Counted from the first letter of the stretch, positions 41,888 to 51,047 are shown. The stretch is DNA of 64,000 bases from Nonomuraea helvata (GCF_039535785.1 NZ_BAAAXV010000001.1:2356001-2420000); one strand, 5' to 3'. The notes: generated from the letters alone by a model not told the origin. Made by a program: numbers and translations.

Positions 41888-43120
41888 TTGTTAGGAAGCC
41901 CTGATTCGCAGCCGCTGCTCACCGGGGGATTCCCCGAATTACTCGACGTCGAGGCGCTGCTGGCGGGCGGCTGGAAACCGCTGGCGTTCCAGCAGTTCAT
42001 TCTGAAGATCCACAGCCGCTGCGATCTCGCCTGCCGCCACTGCTACGTGTACGAGATGGCGGACCAGGGCTGGCGCGACCAGCCCCGCCGAATGTCCGAC
42101 GCCATCGCCGACCGGGCCATCGAGCGGATCGCGGAGCACGCCACCCGGCACGACCTGCCGGAGATCGACGTCGTCCTGCACGGCGGCGAGCCGCTGCTCG
42201 CGGGTCCCGGCCTCATCTCCCGGCTCGTACGCGGCATCCGGGGCGCGGTCAAGACCGGCACCCGGGTCAACGTGAACATCCAGACCAACGCGGTCCGGCT
42301 CGACGAGGAGTACCTGCGGCTGTTCGAGTCGCTGGAGATCCGCGTCGGGGTGAGCATGGACGGCTACGCGGAGGGGCACGACCGGCACCGGCGCTTCGCC
42401 AACGGGCGCGGCAGCCACGCCCTGGTCAGCGAGTCGCTGCGGCGGCTGACCGCGGGGCCGTACCATCACCTGTTCAGCGGGATCCTGTGCACGGTGGACG
42501 TGCGTAACGATCCGCTGCGCACGTACGAGGCGCTGCTGGAGCACGACCCGCCCGCGGTCGATTTCCTGCTCCCGCATGGCAACTGGGCGACGCCCCCGCC
42601 CTTCCGCGTGCCGGGCTCCCCCGAGACGCCGTACGCCGACTGGCTGATCACGGTCTTCGACCGCTGGTACGACAGCCCGGTCCTGCAGACCGAGATCCGG
42701 CTGTTCCGCGAGATCATGCGCCTGCTGATGGGCGGCCACTCCCGGGCGGAGTCCGTCGGGCTGTCGCCGATACGCATGATCGTGATCGAGACCAACGGCA
42801 GCATCGAGCAGTCGGACATCCTGAAGAGCGCCTACCACGGCGCGCCCGAGACCCGGCTGCACATCCTGCGGGACCCGCTGGACGCGGCGCTGCGGCATCC
42901 GTCGATCGTCGCACGGCAGATCGGCGAGCTGGCGCTCTCCCCCGACTGCCGCCGCTGCGAACTCGTGTCCACCTGCGGCGGCGGCCTCTACGCCCACCGC
43001 TACAGCCCGGATGCCGGCTTCTCCGAGCGCTCGGTCTACTGTCCCGACCTGTACCGGCTGATCTCGTACATCGGCGCGCGGTGCGAGCGCGACCTCGCCC
43101 GGCTGCGGGGAGCGGGATGA
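41888..43120 (+). CDS. fxsB: Radical SAM/SPASM peptide maturase FxsB
   Basis: FxsB is the radical SAM enzyme of Fxs RiPP systems, modifying the C-terminal FxSxx motif of a small precursor. The 410-residue protein has the 4Fe-4S motif CDLACRHC (Cys45, Cys49, Cys52), VLHGGEPLL for SAM binding and a C-terminal SPASM-like cluster region CRRCELVSTCGGGLYAHRYS. Start TTG 41888 has AAGGGG upstream. From memory of the family, Fxs maturases form a three-residue cyclophane between Phe and Ser. The cognate substrate is FxsA at 48622-48780. The stop overlaps the HEXXH gene start (ATGA). Confidence 0.92.
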   Translation: MLGSPDSQPLLTGGFPELLDVEALLAGGWKPLAFQQFILKIHSRCDLACRHCYVYEMADQGWRDQPRRMSDAIADRAIERIAEHATRHDLPEIDVVLHGGEPLLAGPGLISRLVRGIRGAVKTGTRVNVNIQTNAVRLDEEYLRLFESLEIRVGVSMDGYAEGHDRHRRFANGRGSHALVSESLRRLTAGPYHHLFSGILCTVDVRNDPLRTYEALLEHDPPAVDFLLPHGNWATPPPFRVPGSPETPYADWLITVFDRWYDSPVLQTEIRLFREIMRLLMGGHSRAESVGLSPIRMIVIETNGSIEQSDILKSAYHGAPETRLHILRDPLDAALRHPSIVARQIGELALSPDCRRCELVSTCGGGLYAHRYSPDAGFSERSVYCPDLYRLISYIGARCERDLARLRGAG

Positions 43121-44388
43121 GCCCGTCTCCGCACCTGATCTCCCGTAGGTCGTTCTCCGGGCTGGCCACCGGCGAGGGCGGCGCGAAGGCGGTGGAGGAG
43201 CTCTGCGCCGCGCAGGAGAGCAAGCACCGGCTGCTGGTGGCGCTGCTCGTGGACGAGGCCGGAGCGCACCGGCACGCAGCCCTCGTGGCCCGCGCCTCCG
43301 AGGCGCTGGATGAGATGGAGGCGGACGCCCCCGAGGAGGTCGGCCGCCTGCTGCGCCACCCCGCGGTGGGCGCGTGGGCGCTGAGCGCGTGCCGGGGCCG
43401 CGCGGACCCCGGGCGGCTGGCGGCGGTCGCCCTGGCCGCGGCCGTGCTCACGCGTACCGCCTGCCGCCTGGACGTGCCGGTCGGTGGCCGCATCATGCTG
43501 CCCTCCGTGGGCCTGCTGAGCCTGCCCGGCGGGCTGCCGGAGGTGGCCGAGGTGTCGGTCGAGCCCGTGGACGGCGGGGCCGAGCTGCGGGTCGGCGGCC
43601 GTACGTACCGGGTGGACGTGGCGGGCGACCGGCCGGGCTGGCAGGTGCTCCATCGGGTCCCCGTCGCGCCCGGCGTGACGATGACCATCGACGACCTCGA
43701 CCCGTACCGCTGGCCTGGGGACGACGCCGACGGCCGCCTGAGCGGCGAACGGCGGCGCACGTGGGTCGCCCGCCTGCGCGAGGCGTGGGAGATCCTGGGC
43801 GCGCGCCACCGGACGGTGGCGAGTGAGGTGGCCGCCGCGGTCTCGGTGCTCACGCCCGTGGTCGCCCGGACGACCGACCAGTACAGCGCCTCGGCGCGGG
43901 TCACGTTCGGCACGATCGCGCTGTCCGACCCGATCGACGGCCTGGGCATGGCGCTGACCCTCGCCCACGAGCTCCAGCACGCCAAGCTGGACGCGCTCAG
44001 CGCGGTGGTGGAGCTGACCCTGCCCGACGACGGGCGCCGCTTCTACGCGCCCTGGCGCCCGGACCCGCGCCCGCTCTTCAGCCTGCTGCACGGCGTGTAC
44101 GCGCACGCGGGCGTGGCCGGGTTCTGGCGGCGGCACACTCAGGACGCCGAGCACGGCACGCGGGCCCAGGTCGAGTTCGCCCACTGGCGCGAGGCGGCGT
44201 ACCAGGCGAGCCGGACGCTCCTCGACAGCGACGGGCTGACCGAGGCCGGCACCCACTTCGTGGCCACGCTCCGCGACACGCTGGGGCGCTGGCGGGCCGA
44301 GCCGGTGACACCTGCCGCCGCCGCCCAGGCCCGCCTGCGGTCCGAGCACCACAGGGAGGCCTGGGTCAGGACGAACACCCAGGTCTAG
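43117..44388 (+). CDS. HEXXH motif-containing peptide-modification protein
   Basis: This 423-residue protein begins MSPSPHLISRRSFSGLATGEGG and carries the metalloprotease-like motif HELQH (His284-His288) in LAHELQHAKLDAL. The domain normally accompanies, or is fused to, FxsB-type maturases, and its catalytic role is not established. The ATG overlaps the fxsB stop, so the two are made together. The stop TAG (44386-44388) lies in the left copy of a 10-bp target duplication of the adjacent IS. Before insertion it shared CTAG with the fxsT stop. Confidence 0.9.
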   Translation: MSPSPHLISRRSFSGLATGEGGAKAVEELCAAQESKHRLLVALLVDEAGAHRHAALVARASEALDEMEADAPEEVGRLLRHPAVGAWALSACRGRADPGRLAAVALAAAVLTRTACRLDVPVGGRIMLPSVGLLSLPGGLPEVAEVSVEPVDGGAELRVGGRTYRVDVAGDRPGWQVLHRVPVAPGVTMTIDDLDPYRWPGDDADGRLSGERRRTWVARLREAWEILGARHRTVASEVAAAVSVLTPVVARTTDQYSASARVTFGTIALSDPIDGLGMALTLAHELQHAKLDALSAVVELTLPDDGRRFYAPWRPDPRPLFSLLHGVYAHAGVAGFWRRHTQDAEHGTRAQVEFAHWREAAYQASRTLLDSDGLTEAGTHFVATLRDTLGRWRAEPVTPAAAAQARLRSEHHREAWVRTNTQV

Positions 44389-44391
44389 ATG

Positions 44392-45898
44392 CAATGCCGC
44401 TTAGTTAAGGGCTTGGGCTGAGAGTCAAGGGTCTGTGATGAGGATGTCGATGCTGATGGTGGCCTTGTAGCTGGTCCGATCGACGGTGCCCTTGGCGTTG
44501 TACTTGGAGATCGCACGTTTGACGACGCGGGGTCGGGTGCGGACCCGCCGGGCGGGCATGAGGTCGGCCAGGATGTGGCTGCCGATGGTGCCGACCAGGT
44601 CGATGACGGTGTCGGCGATGATGCCCGCGGCTTGGATAACCAGGTCGCGGGCGGTGTGCAGGGCGATGGTGAAGCTGGCCCGGTCGGGGTCGATCCCGTG
44701 CTGGGTGCTGGTGGCGTCGGCCATCGCCAGGCGCAGGAGCTGGTAGGTGAGCAGCAGGGCGTACATCTCCTGGTCGAGGCCGTCGGGGGTGCGGGCGCGC
44801 AGCACGCGTCCGCCGAGGATGGTGGATTTCACCTCCAGATAGGCCGTCTCGATCTCCCACCGCTCGTGGTAGAGCGCGATCAGCTCGGCGGCGGGATGGG
44901 TGCGGTGCTCGGTCAGGGTGGTGACCAGCCGGTACAGGCCGGTACAGGCCGGTGCGGCGGCCGGTGGCCGTGGCGATGGCGATCTCGCAGTCGATGACGC
45001 GGACCGCGACCGGGCCGAGCATCGACAGGTAAGAGCCGTCGGCCAGGCGGCGCAGCACCGGCAGCCGGCGGCCGTTCTTGACCCGGACCAGCGTCTGGGC
45101 ACCGGTCGCCGCGATCGCACTCACCAGCGCCTGGGCGGCAAAGTTCCGGTCCAGCAGCACGATCATGCCCGCGTGCAGGCTGCGTACCAGTCGCGGCGCG
45201 TATGTCGTCTCCCCATCGGTGGTCGTGCCGAACACCGCGTCCAGCAGGGTGCGGGTGCCGCAGGAAATCAGCACCAGCAGCCGGATCTGCGGATACCCCG
45301 AGCTGCCGTGGTTGCAGCGCTGCCGGGACAAGACCCTCAGATTCGCCGCGGTGTCGGGCACCGCGATCGTGGTGCCGTCGATCGCGCAGACCCGCCATCC
45401 CCGCCACCACACGCCCGGGGTGGCGATCCCCGCGGCCGGGCCGCGCAGCAGCTCCCACAGCCACCGCACCGGCTCGACCCCCACCCGTCGGCGGGCCTGC
45501 ACCAGCGCACTGGCCGTCGGAACGGCGACCTTCAGCCCGGTCAGCCCGGCCGTCAGTCTCTGCCATACCTGCCGCCAGCCCAGCTCCGGAAACAAGCACC
45601 CGGCCAGCAGTAGGTACACCACCACTCGCGAGGGTAGATCTCGCACGCGCGTCTGCGTCCTGCCCGTCTGCGCCAGCGCCTCATCGACCATCTCGAACGG
45701 GATGAGCCGGGTCAGCTCACCCAGATGACCGGGCGCGAACGCTCCTGCGGCAACCACCACATCACGACGCATGACAGACTGGACATCCAACGGAGCTCCT
45801 GCCGAACAGTGATCTTGGTCGACACCGTTCTAGCAGGCGCTCCGTTGCTGTCTCCGCTGGCTTGACCGACTCGTCACAACGCTAACTAAGCGGCATTG
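44392..45898. mobile_element. IS4-like insertion sequence, 1507 bp, with 16-bp terminal repeats
   Basis: The ends CAATGCCGCTTAGTTA (44392-44407) and its exact reverse complement TAACTAAGCGGCATTG (45883-45898) are terminal inverted repeats. The same 10 bp, GGTCTAGATG, flanks both ends (44382-44391 and 45899-45908), a perfect target duplication of IS4-family size. One transposase gene occupies almost the whole element. A second internal inverted repeat near the transposase start (45788-45802 with 45833-45847, one mismatch) could block read-through transcription. Confidence 0.95.
44425..45790 (-). pseudogene. IS4-family DDE transposase, frameshifted
   Basis: The N-terminal part from TTG 45790 (or ATG 45772) contains the first catalytic Asp in CAIDGTTIAVPDTAAN and the second in IVLLDRNFAAQALV. 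The C-terminal part in another frame holds the IS4 signature YHERWEIETAYLEVK, which fits Y-x2-R-x3-E-x6-K and carries the catalytic Glu, and ends ISIDILITDP. The frames change at 44931-44950, where GGTACAGGCC occurs twice in tandem. Removing one 10-bp copy joins TGRRTGLYR to LVTTLTEHRTHPAAEL in a single frame of normal length. As it stands the product lacks its third catalytic residue. Confidence 0.9.
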
Positions 45899-45901
45899 GG
45901 T

Positions 45902-48421
45902 CTAGATGGGCGGCGGATCGAAGTCGCTGTGGAGCCGCTCGCCGGCGAGCACCGACAGGGTCTCGGGGTGGTCGCGCCCGAGGACCGTGTCCAGCCGCCG
46001 CGTCGTGTCCGCCAGCAACCGCTCGGCCTCCCTCTCGCTGCCCGTGGCCCGCAGGTCGAAGCTCAGGTTGGCGGCGCACACGAGGCTGAGGTAGTGGTCG
46101 GGGCCGAAGGCCGCCTGGATGCGCCGGTGGTTCTCCTCGCCCAGGCTGCGGGCCTCGTCGTGCCGGCCGAGCGCGGCCAGGTCGTTCTGCAGGTTGATGG
46201 CGCAGCTCACGGTGTAGTCGTGGTCGGCGCCGAGCCGCTCGGTGAGGCCGGCCAGGGCCCGTTCGCTGATCTGGCGTGCCTTGACGGGGTCGCCGTTCAG
46301 GCGCGTGAGCAGCGCCAGGTTGATGCTGCACGCGTGGGTGAACGGGTGGTCAGGGCCGAACACGTTGGGATAGTGGTCGAGCCCGCGCTTCGCCAGCTGC
46401 AGCGCCTCCGCGACGTCGCCGTCGGCGCGCAGGGCGTTGGACAGGCCGAGGGCCGCGGCCATCGTGTCGGCGTGCACGTCCCCGTACAGCCGCTCCAGAC
46501 GGGTGTGGGTGTCCCTCAGGAGCTCCAGGGCCTCGGGGAGCCGCCCGCTCCGGCGCAGGGAGATCGCGTAGTCCTTGGCCGCCAGCAGGGCGATGGGGTG
46601 GTCGTCGCCGAGCTGCGCCACGCCGTACTGGTACGCCTCCTCGGCCATGTCGGTGGCGATCTGGACCTGGCCGCCGAGCCGCACGGCTCGGCTCAGGTTG
46701 GTCCAGGTGGAGAGCAGGACGCGGCGCCCGACGCCTTCCGCGCTGCTCCGCTGCAGGTAGACGTCCTGGAGCAGCCTCCCGGCCGCGTCGTAGTCGCTCG
46801 TCAGCGCGTAGTCGATCGCCAGGTTGTTACGGGCTTGCAGGGTTTCGCCGGACTGAGGGCCGGTCACCCGCTCGTACGCCTCGAGCAGCTCCTGGTCGCT
46901 CTGCCGTGCCTGGAAGAACTCACCGCGGCCGCGGAGCGCTCCCGCGTTGCCGTTCTTCGCCCAGAGCGCCTCCAGGCGCTCCGGGCCGATCGTCTCGATC
47001 ATCCCCTTCAAGGACTCCGACATGAGCTCATAGGCCCTGGTGTAGAAGGTCAGGCCCAGGTAGACGATGCCGAGGTGGACGCGGGCGACCAGCACGTCGA
47101 CATGCTGGGCGCCACTGGCCTCGGTCCACTTCGCGATGTACTGGTTCAGCAGCGCCTCCGCCTGCCGGTAGCTGCCTCGCACGTACAGGTAGCGCACCAA
47201 GTCGAGGGCGAACGTGCGCACGGACGGCACCGTGCAGTCGATGACGCCGGAAGGCTCGAGGTGGGCGGCCAGCTCCTCGAACCGGGGCCACCTGGCCGTG
47301 TCGTCGGGGTCGCTCGGCGCGGTGCCCGCCAGCAGCATGTGCACCTCGTGGCGCAGCTCCTCGCGGTCCTCTGGGCTGGTCTCGTCGCGAAGCAGCGCCT
47401 GGTTGAGCCGGTGGACCTGGAGGGTACGGGTGGACGGCTCCACCTTGACCAGGGCGAGGCGCTCGAGATTGCTCAGCGCGTTGGTGAGCATGATCGGGTC
47501 GGACAGGATCTTCCCCAGGCGCGGGCCCACCGCCCGGTTGCCCCGCCGGAACACGTCGCGCGGGATGGGCTCGGGGCCGAAGAACGCGCAGCAGCGCAGC
47601 AGCTCGACCGCCTGCGGCACGCGGTCCTCCAGCTGCGAGACCGACACCTGCCACGCCGCCGTCATGGACTGCGGATAGGTCGGCGACTTCTCCAGGCTGA
47701 GCACGGCGCCCGTCCGCTTCTTCACCAGGCCGACGTACTCGTCGACCGACATCAGCGTGCGCAGCAACAGGGCGGCGGCCTGCTCGAGCGCGAGCGGAAG
47801 GTCGCCGAGCACCTCCGCCACCAGGTTGGCCTCCGACTCGGTCATCGCACTGCCCAGGCGCTTGAGCAGGAACGCCATGCTCTCCTCGCGCTTGAACACG
47901 TCGACCGCGACCGTGTCCTCGTAGTCGCTCCAGCGCGAGTTGCGTGAGGTGATGATGACGTGGCCCGGCCCCCGGGGGATGTAGTCCTTGACCAGGTCGG
48001 GTTCCTCGGCGTTGTCGAAGATCACCAGCCAGCTGCGGTAGGGCACCCCGCTCTGCAACGCGCGCAGCACCGACTGCGCCGCCTGCTCCACTCCGGTGCT
48101 GGTGGCGGGCGGCAGGCCGAGCGCCGTGGCCATCGCGGCCAGCGACGACGGGACGAGCATGGGCTGGTCGGCCGAGACCCACCAGACCAGGTCGTAATGG
48201 GTGCGGTACTGCCAGGCGTACTCGACGGCCAGCTGGGTCTTACCCACGCCGCCGAGGCCCTGCAGCGCCATGGGCTGCGCCACCACGGCGGTCACGGGGC
48301 TGATGCTCTTCCTCAGGGAGAGCAGCAGGTCCGCGCGACCGGTGAAGTTCGGATTGCGCTTCGGGACCCGTTCCCAGACCTGTGGCGCGCGCGCCGCCAT
48401 GGAGTGCGAGTTTTCCGACAC
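45902..48421 (-). CDS. fxsT: FxSxx-COOH system NB-ARC/tetratricopeptide protein FxsT
   Basis: This 839-residue STAND protein is associated with Fxs peptide systems. The P-loop LQGLGGVGKTQLAVEYAW (about residue 55), Walker B SWLVIFDNAEEPDLV, RNBS-like GHVIITSRNSRW and LPLALEQAAALL form an NB-ARC switch ATPase (about 30-330). From about 400 onward there are at least eight tetratricopeptide-like repeats (for example HPIALLAAKDYAISLRRSGRLPEALELL, HPFTHACSINLALLTRLNGD). The start is GTG 48419-48421. It reads toward the IS, and before that insertion ran directly into the convergent HEXXH gene. A sensing role for the modified peptide is inference. Confidence 0.92.
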   Translation of the reverse strand: MSENSHSMAARAPQVWERVPKRNPNFTGRADLLLSLRKSISPVTAVVAQPMALQGLGGVGKTQLAVEYAWQYRTHYDLVWWVSADQPMLVPSSLAAMATALGLPPATSTGVEQAAQSVLRALQSGVPYRSWLVIFDNAEEPDLVKDYIPRGPGHVIITSRNSRWSDYEDTVAVDVFKREESMAFLLKRLGSAMTESEANLVAEVLGDLPLALEQAAALLLRTLMSVDEYVGLVKKRTGAVLSLEKSPTYPQSMTAAWQVSVSQLEDRVPQAVELLRCCAFFGPEPIPRDVFRRGNRAVGPRLGKILSDPIMLTNALSNLERLALVKVEPSTRTLQVHRLNQALLRDETSPEDREELRHEVHMLLAGTAPSDPDDTARWPRFEELAAHLEPSGVIDCTVPSVRTFALDLVRYLYVRGSYRQAEALLNQYIAKWTEASGAQHVDVLVARVHLGIVYLGLTFYTRAYELMSESLKGMIETIGPERLEALWAKNGNAGALRGRGEFFQARQSDQELLEAYERVTGPQSGETLQARNNLAIDYALTSDYDAAGRLLQDVYLQRSSAEGVGRRVLLSTWTNLSRAVRLGGQVQIATDMAEEAYQYGVAQLGDDHPIALLAAKDYAISLRRSGRLPEALELLRDTHTRLERLYGDVHADTMAAALGLSNALRADGDVAEALQLAKRGLDHYPNVFGPDHPFTHACSINLALLTRLNGDPVKARQISERALAGLTERLGADHDYTVSCAINLQNDLAALGRHDEARSLGEENHRRIQAAFGPDHYLSLVCAANLSFDLRATGSEREAERLLADTTRRLDTVLGRDHPETLSVLAGERLHSDFDPPPI

Positions 48422-48521
48422 GTCGATCCTCCGCTCCGCGCCCCGAACAGGTTCTTATATCTCTATGGCCCTATCGTAAAGGTTGATTAGTCGGCCGGTT
48501 TATCACAGAATTAATACACAT

Positions 48522-48553
48522 AAAAAATCTTGCTCGGCCCGGTCGGGCAAGAT
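48522..48553 (-). terminator. Hairpin with T-tract in the fxsT leader (possible attenuator)
   Basis: On the minus strand the arms 48553-48541 and 48539-48527 pair over 13 positions (two G-T wobbles), followed by a run of six T. It points toward fxsT and ends about 100 bases before its GTG. T-tract terminators are uncommon in this GC range. Confidence 0.55.
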
Positions 48554-48621
48554 CTGTGCGCACGCTCATAAGCGCCCACATGTCACCCGATATCCGGGTG
48601 ACCGAAAAGGACGGAGTGCAC

Positions 48622-48780
48622 ATGCGTGACGGGCAGTATGGTTCGGGCAAGCTGATCGACGTGACAGCCGTGTCCCTGCGCAAGCTCCACGAGATGGACA
48701 GCGCCGCGCTCCGGGATGTGCTGACCGCGTGCCTGACCGACGACAAGGAGCAAATGGCGCGTTTCCAGAGCTCCATCTAA
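48622..48780 (+). CDS. fxsA: FxSxx-COOH precursor peptide FxsA
   Basis: This ribosomal peptide precursor is 52 residues from ATG 48622 with GGAG upstream (in-frame GTG 48616 is a near alternative). The leader is polar (MRDGQYGSGKLIDVTAVSLRK...DSAALRDVLTACLTDD). The protein ends KEQMARFQSSI: Phe-Gln-Ser-Ser-Ile at the extreme C-terminus is the F-x-S-x-x-COOH signature processed by FxsB. LIDVTAVSL is the conserved recognition-like segment. It is divergent from fxsT and lies upstream of an nSTAND ATPase gene. No transporter or leader protease is adjacent. Confidence 0.92.
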   Translation: MRDGQYGSGKLIDVTAVSLRKLHEMDSAALRDVLTACLTDDKEQMARFQSSI

Positions 48781-48944
48781 GACATACTCCGCATATCCCA
48801 CCAGCGGACCTGAAACCGGGCGACCGGCGAACAATTCATCTCCGCGGTGGGTGTGCCGGCCGCGCCGGACGTGCAAGGATTATCGATCTCCTTGACCGTC
48901 ACGCAGGAAAAGTGCGATGAAACGCGGCTGCGGAGGGAATCGCC

Positions 48945-51008
48945 ATGACGACTTCCGGCATGGGTACGCAGGCGGCGCCGGGACCGTACCGGGGCTCGCG
49001 CGCATTTCGCGCCGAGGACCGCCACCGATTCTTCGGGCGCGGCGCCGAATCCCACGAAGTACGCAAGCTGTGGCGGGAGCAGCGGCTGACCGTCCTGTAC
49101 GGCGCCTCGGGGATCGGGAAGACCTCGCTCCTCCAGGCGGGTGTCATGCCGCTGTTCAGCCCCGGCGCGTCCGACATCCTTCCGCTCGGCCGGGTGACCT
49201 ACGGGTCGTCTTTCCCGCAGGCCGCGCTGCCTGACCACAATCCGTACGTTCTCGCGCTGCTGATGTCGTGGACTCCGCCGGCGCCGCCCACCGGCCTGGT
49301 GGGCATGACGATTGCGGCGTTCCTCCGCTCCCGGCCGGTCAAGCGTGACGCCTTCGGTGAGCCGACGCCGATCCTGATGGCCATCGACCAGGTCGAGGAG
49401 CTGTTCACCGGCGGGCAGGGGCAGCAGCCGTACCGGCGCTGGTTCTTCGGCCAGCTCGCCGAGGCGCTCCGCGACAACCCCCGCCTCCGCCTGCTGCTGT
49501 CGATCCGCGCGGACCGGCTCCCCGACCTCATGAAGTACGAGCGCGAGCTCGCCAAGATCCTCAAGGACGACCGCGAAGTCGCCGACGCCCCGGAGGACGA
49601 ACGCGAGCCCGGCGACCCGGGTCCGGAGCGCTACGCCCTGGAGGCGCTGGGCTTCGACGGCGCGCTGGAAGCGGTCACCAGGCCGGTGGAGGGCACGGGG
49701 CGCGCGTTCGCCGAGGGCGCGGCCGAGCAGGTGGCGCGGGACCTCATCGCGATCAGGGCGCGAGCGGGTAGCCGGCAGCGGGACCAGGCGGTGGAGCCGG
49801 CCCACCTGCAGGTGGTCTGCGAGTCGCTGTGGCGTTCCCTGCCTCCGGAGACCACCGAGATCAGGCGGAGCGACGTGCTCAGGTACGCCGACCAGGCGCT
49901 GTCCGAGCACTACGCCAGAGAGCTCAGGGAAATCGCCGTCGAACGCTGCAACGGCGACGTCCGCCTGCTCACCACCTGGCTGCGGCTGGCCTTCCCCGGC
50001 CGGGCCGGTGGCGGGCCGCAGGCCGTCCGGCAGAGCGCGATCAGGTCGGCGGGGGTCGGCCAGAGCGTGGTCGCCCTGCTGGTGAAGCGCCGTCTCCTCC
50101 GGGCCGACGAGCAGCTGGGCGAGAGCTCGTACGAGCTGGCGTACGACCGGCTGCTCCAGCCGGTCGAACAGGACGAGCAGAGTGTGGAGGCCATCCCCGT
50201 CGAGCTGCGCTCCGAGGACTGCCTCCGCGAGGCGGAAGGCGCGCTGCGCGAAGGCGATCTCTTCCTGGCCGCCCGGCTCGGCGAGGAGGCGCTGGCCCGG
50301 GCGCAGGAGCACGACCTCACACTGCGCGCGCAGATCGAGTCGCTGCTCGGCAACGTCGCCCATCAGCGCAAAGAACTGGACACGGCCATCGCCCACTACG
50401 CCACGGCCGCCAGGAGCTTCGAGACCGCCGGCGCGGCGGCCGCCGTCGGCCCGCTGCTCACGGCCATCGGAAGGCTGCGGCTGGCACAGGGCTCACCCGC
50501 GGCGGCCGTACGCGAGCTGCACGCCGCGATGATCCGTGTGCCGGCGGACCTGACGATCCAGACGGAGCTGGCCTGGGCGCTGTGGCAAGGCGGGCATCCT
50601 GACGCGGCCGTGGACGTGCTCAACGGCGTGCTCGACAGGCAGGGCAACAACATCGACGCCCTGCTCGGCCGCGGCCAGATCCTGGCCGGTATGGGTCGGC
50701 CGCAGGCCGCGCTCCGCGATCTCGAGCGGGTGGGGCCGCTGCGCCGGCCGTTCGCCAAGGTCGCGCACGCGCTCGCGCTCGCGCTCGCGCAGAGCGAGCG
50801 TGTGCAGGAGGCCCAGCAGGAGATGGTGGAGGCGCTGGCCGAAGCCGTGGATCACGGGCCGGTGCTGCTGTACGCGGCGCGCGTGGAGGAGCTGGCGGGC
50901 AAGACCTCCTCGGCCGCGGTGCTGGCCCAGCAGGCCATCGCGGCCTCGGCCCCCGCGATACCCGAGCACATGACCAGGGACGCCCGGCGGCTGGCCGGCG
51001 TCGGGTGA
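48945..51008 (+). CDS. nSTAND1 ATPase with tetratricopeptide repeats
   Basis: This 687-residue protein begins PYRGSRAFRAEDRHRFFGRGAESHEVRKLW, the typical entry of nSTAND1 NTPases. Walker A is LYGASGIGKTSLLQAGV (about residue 55), Walker B PILMAIDQVEELFTG, and the sensor region LRLLLSIRADRLPDL. Residues about 425-680 are helical tetratricopeptide repeats (for example LGNVAHQRKELDTAIAHYATAARSFE). STAND proteins are switch ATPases that oligomerise on ligand sensing. Start ATG 48945 is 164 bases after fxsA on the same strand. Whether it serves the Fxs system is inferred from position. Confidence 0.88.
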   Translation: MTTSGMGTQAAPGPYRGSRAFRAEDRHRFFGRGAESHEVRKLWREQRLTVLYGASGIGKTSLLQAGVMPLFSPGASDILPLGRVTYGSSFPQAALPDHNPYVLALLMSWTPPAPPTGLVGMTIAAFLRSRPVKRDAFGEPTPILMAIDQVEELFTGGQGQQPYRRWFFGQLAEALRDNPRLRLLLSIRADRLPDLMKYERELAKILKDDREVADAPEDEREPGDPGPERYALEALGFDGALEAVTRPVEGTGRAFAEGAAEQVARDLIAIRARAGSRQRDQAVEPAHLQVVCESLWRSLPPETTEIRRSDVLRYADQALSEHYARELREIAVERCNGDVRLLTTWLRLAFPGRAGGGPQAVRQSAIRSAGVGQSVVALLVKRRLLRADEQLGESSYELAYDRLLQPVEQDEQSVEAIPVELRSEDCLREAEGALREGDLFLAARLGEEALARAQEHDLTLRAQIESLLGNVAHQRKELDTAIAHYATAARSFETAGAAAAVGPLLTAIGRLRLAQGSPAAAVRELHAAMIRVPADLTIQTELAWALWQGGHPDAAVDVLNGVLDRQGNNIDALLGRGQILAGMGRPQAALRDLERVGPLRRPFAKVAHALALALAQSERVQEAQQEMVEALAEAVDHGPVLLYAARVEELAGKTSSAAVLAQQAIAASAPAIPEHMTRDARRLAGVG

Positions 51009-51047
51009 GGGCCGCGCGGCTTCGGATGAAGGCACGGCCGTCGGACG

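Larger units (their letters stand above)
44382..45908. repeat. 10-bp target site duplication around the IS
   Basis: GGTCTAGATG at 44382-44391 and 45899-45908. The left copy contains the HEXXH gene stop (TAG 44386-44388). The right copy contains the fxsT stop (reverse of CTA 45902-45904). Confidence 0.95.
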
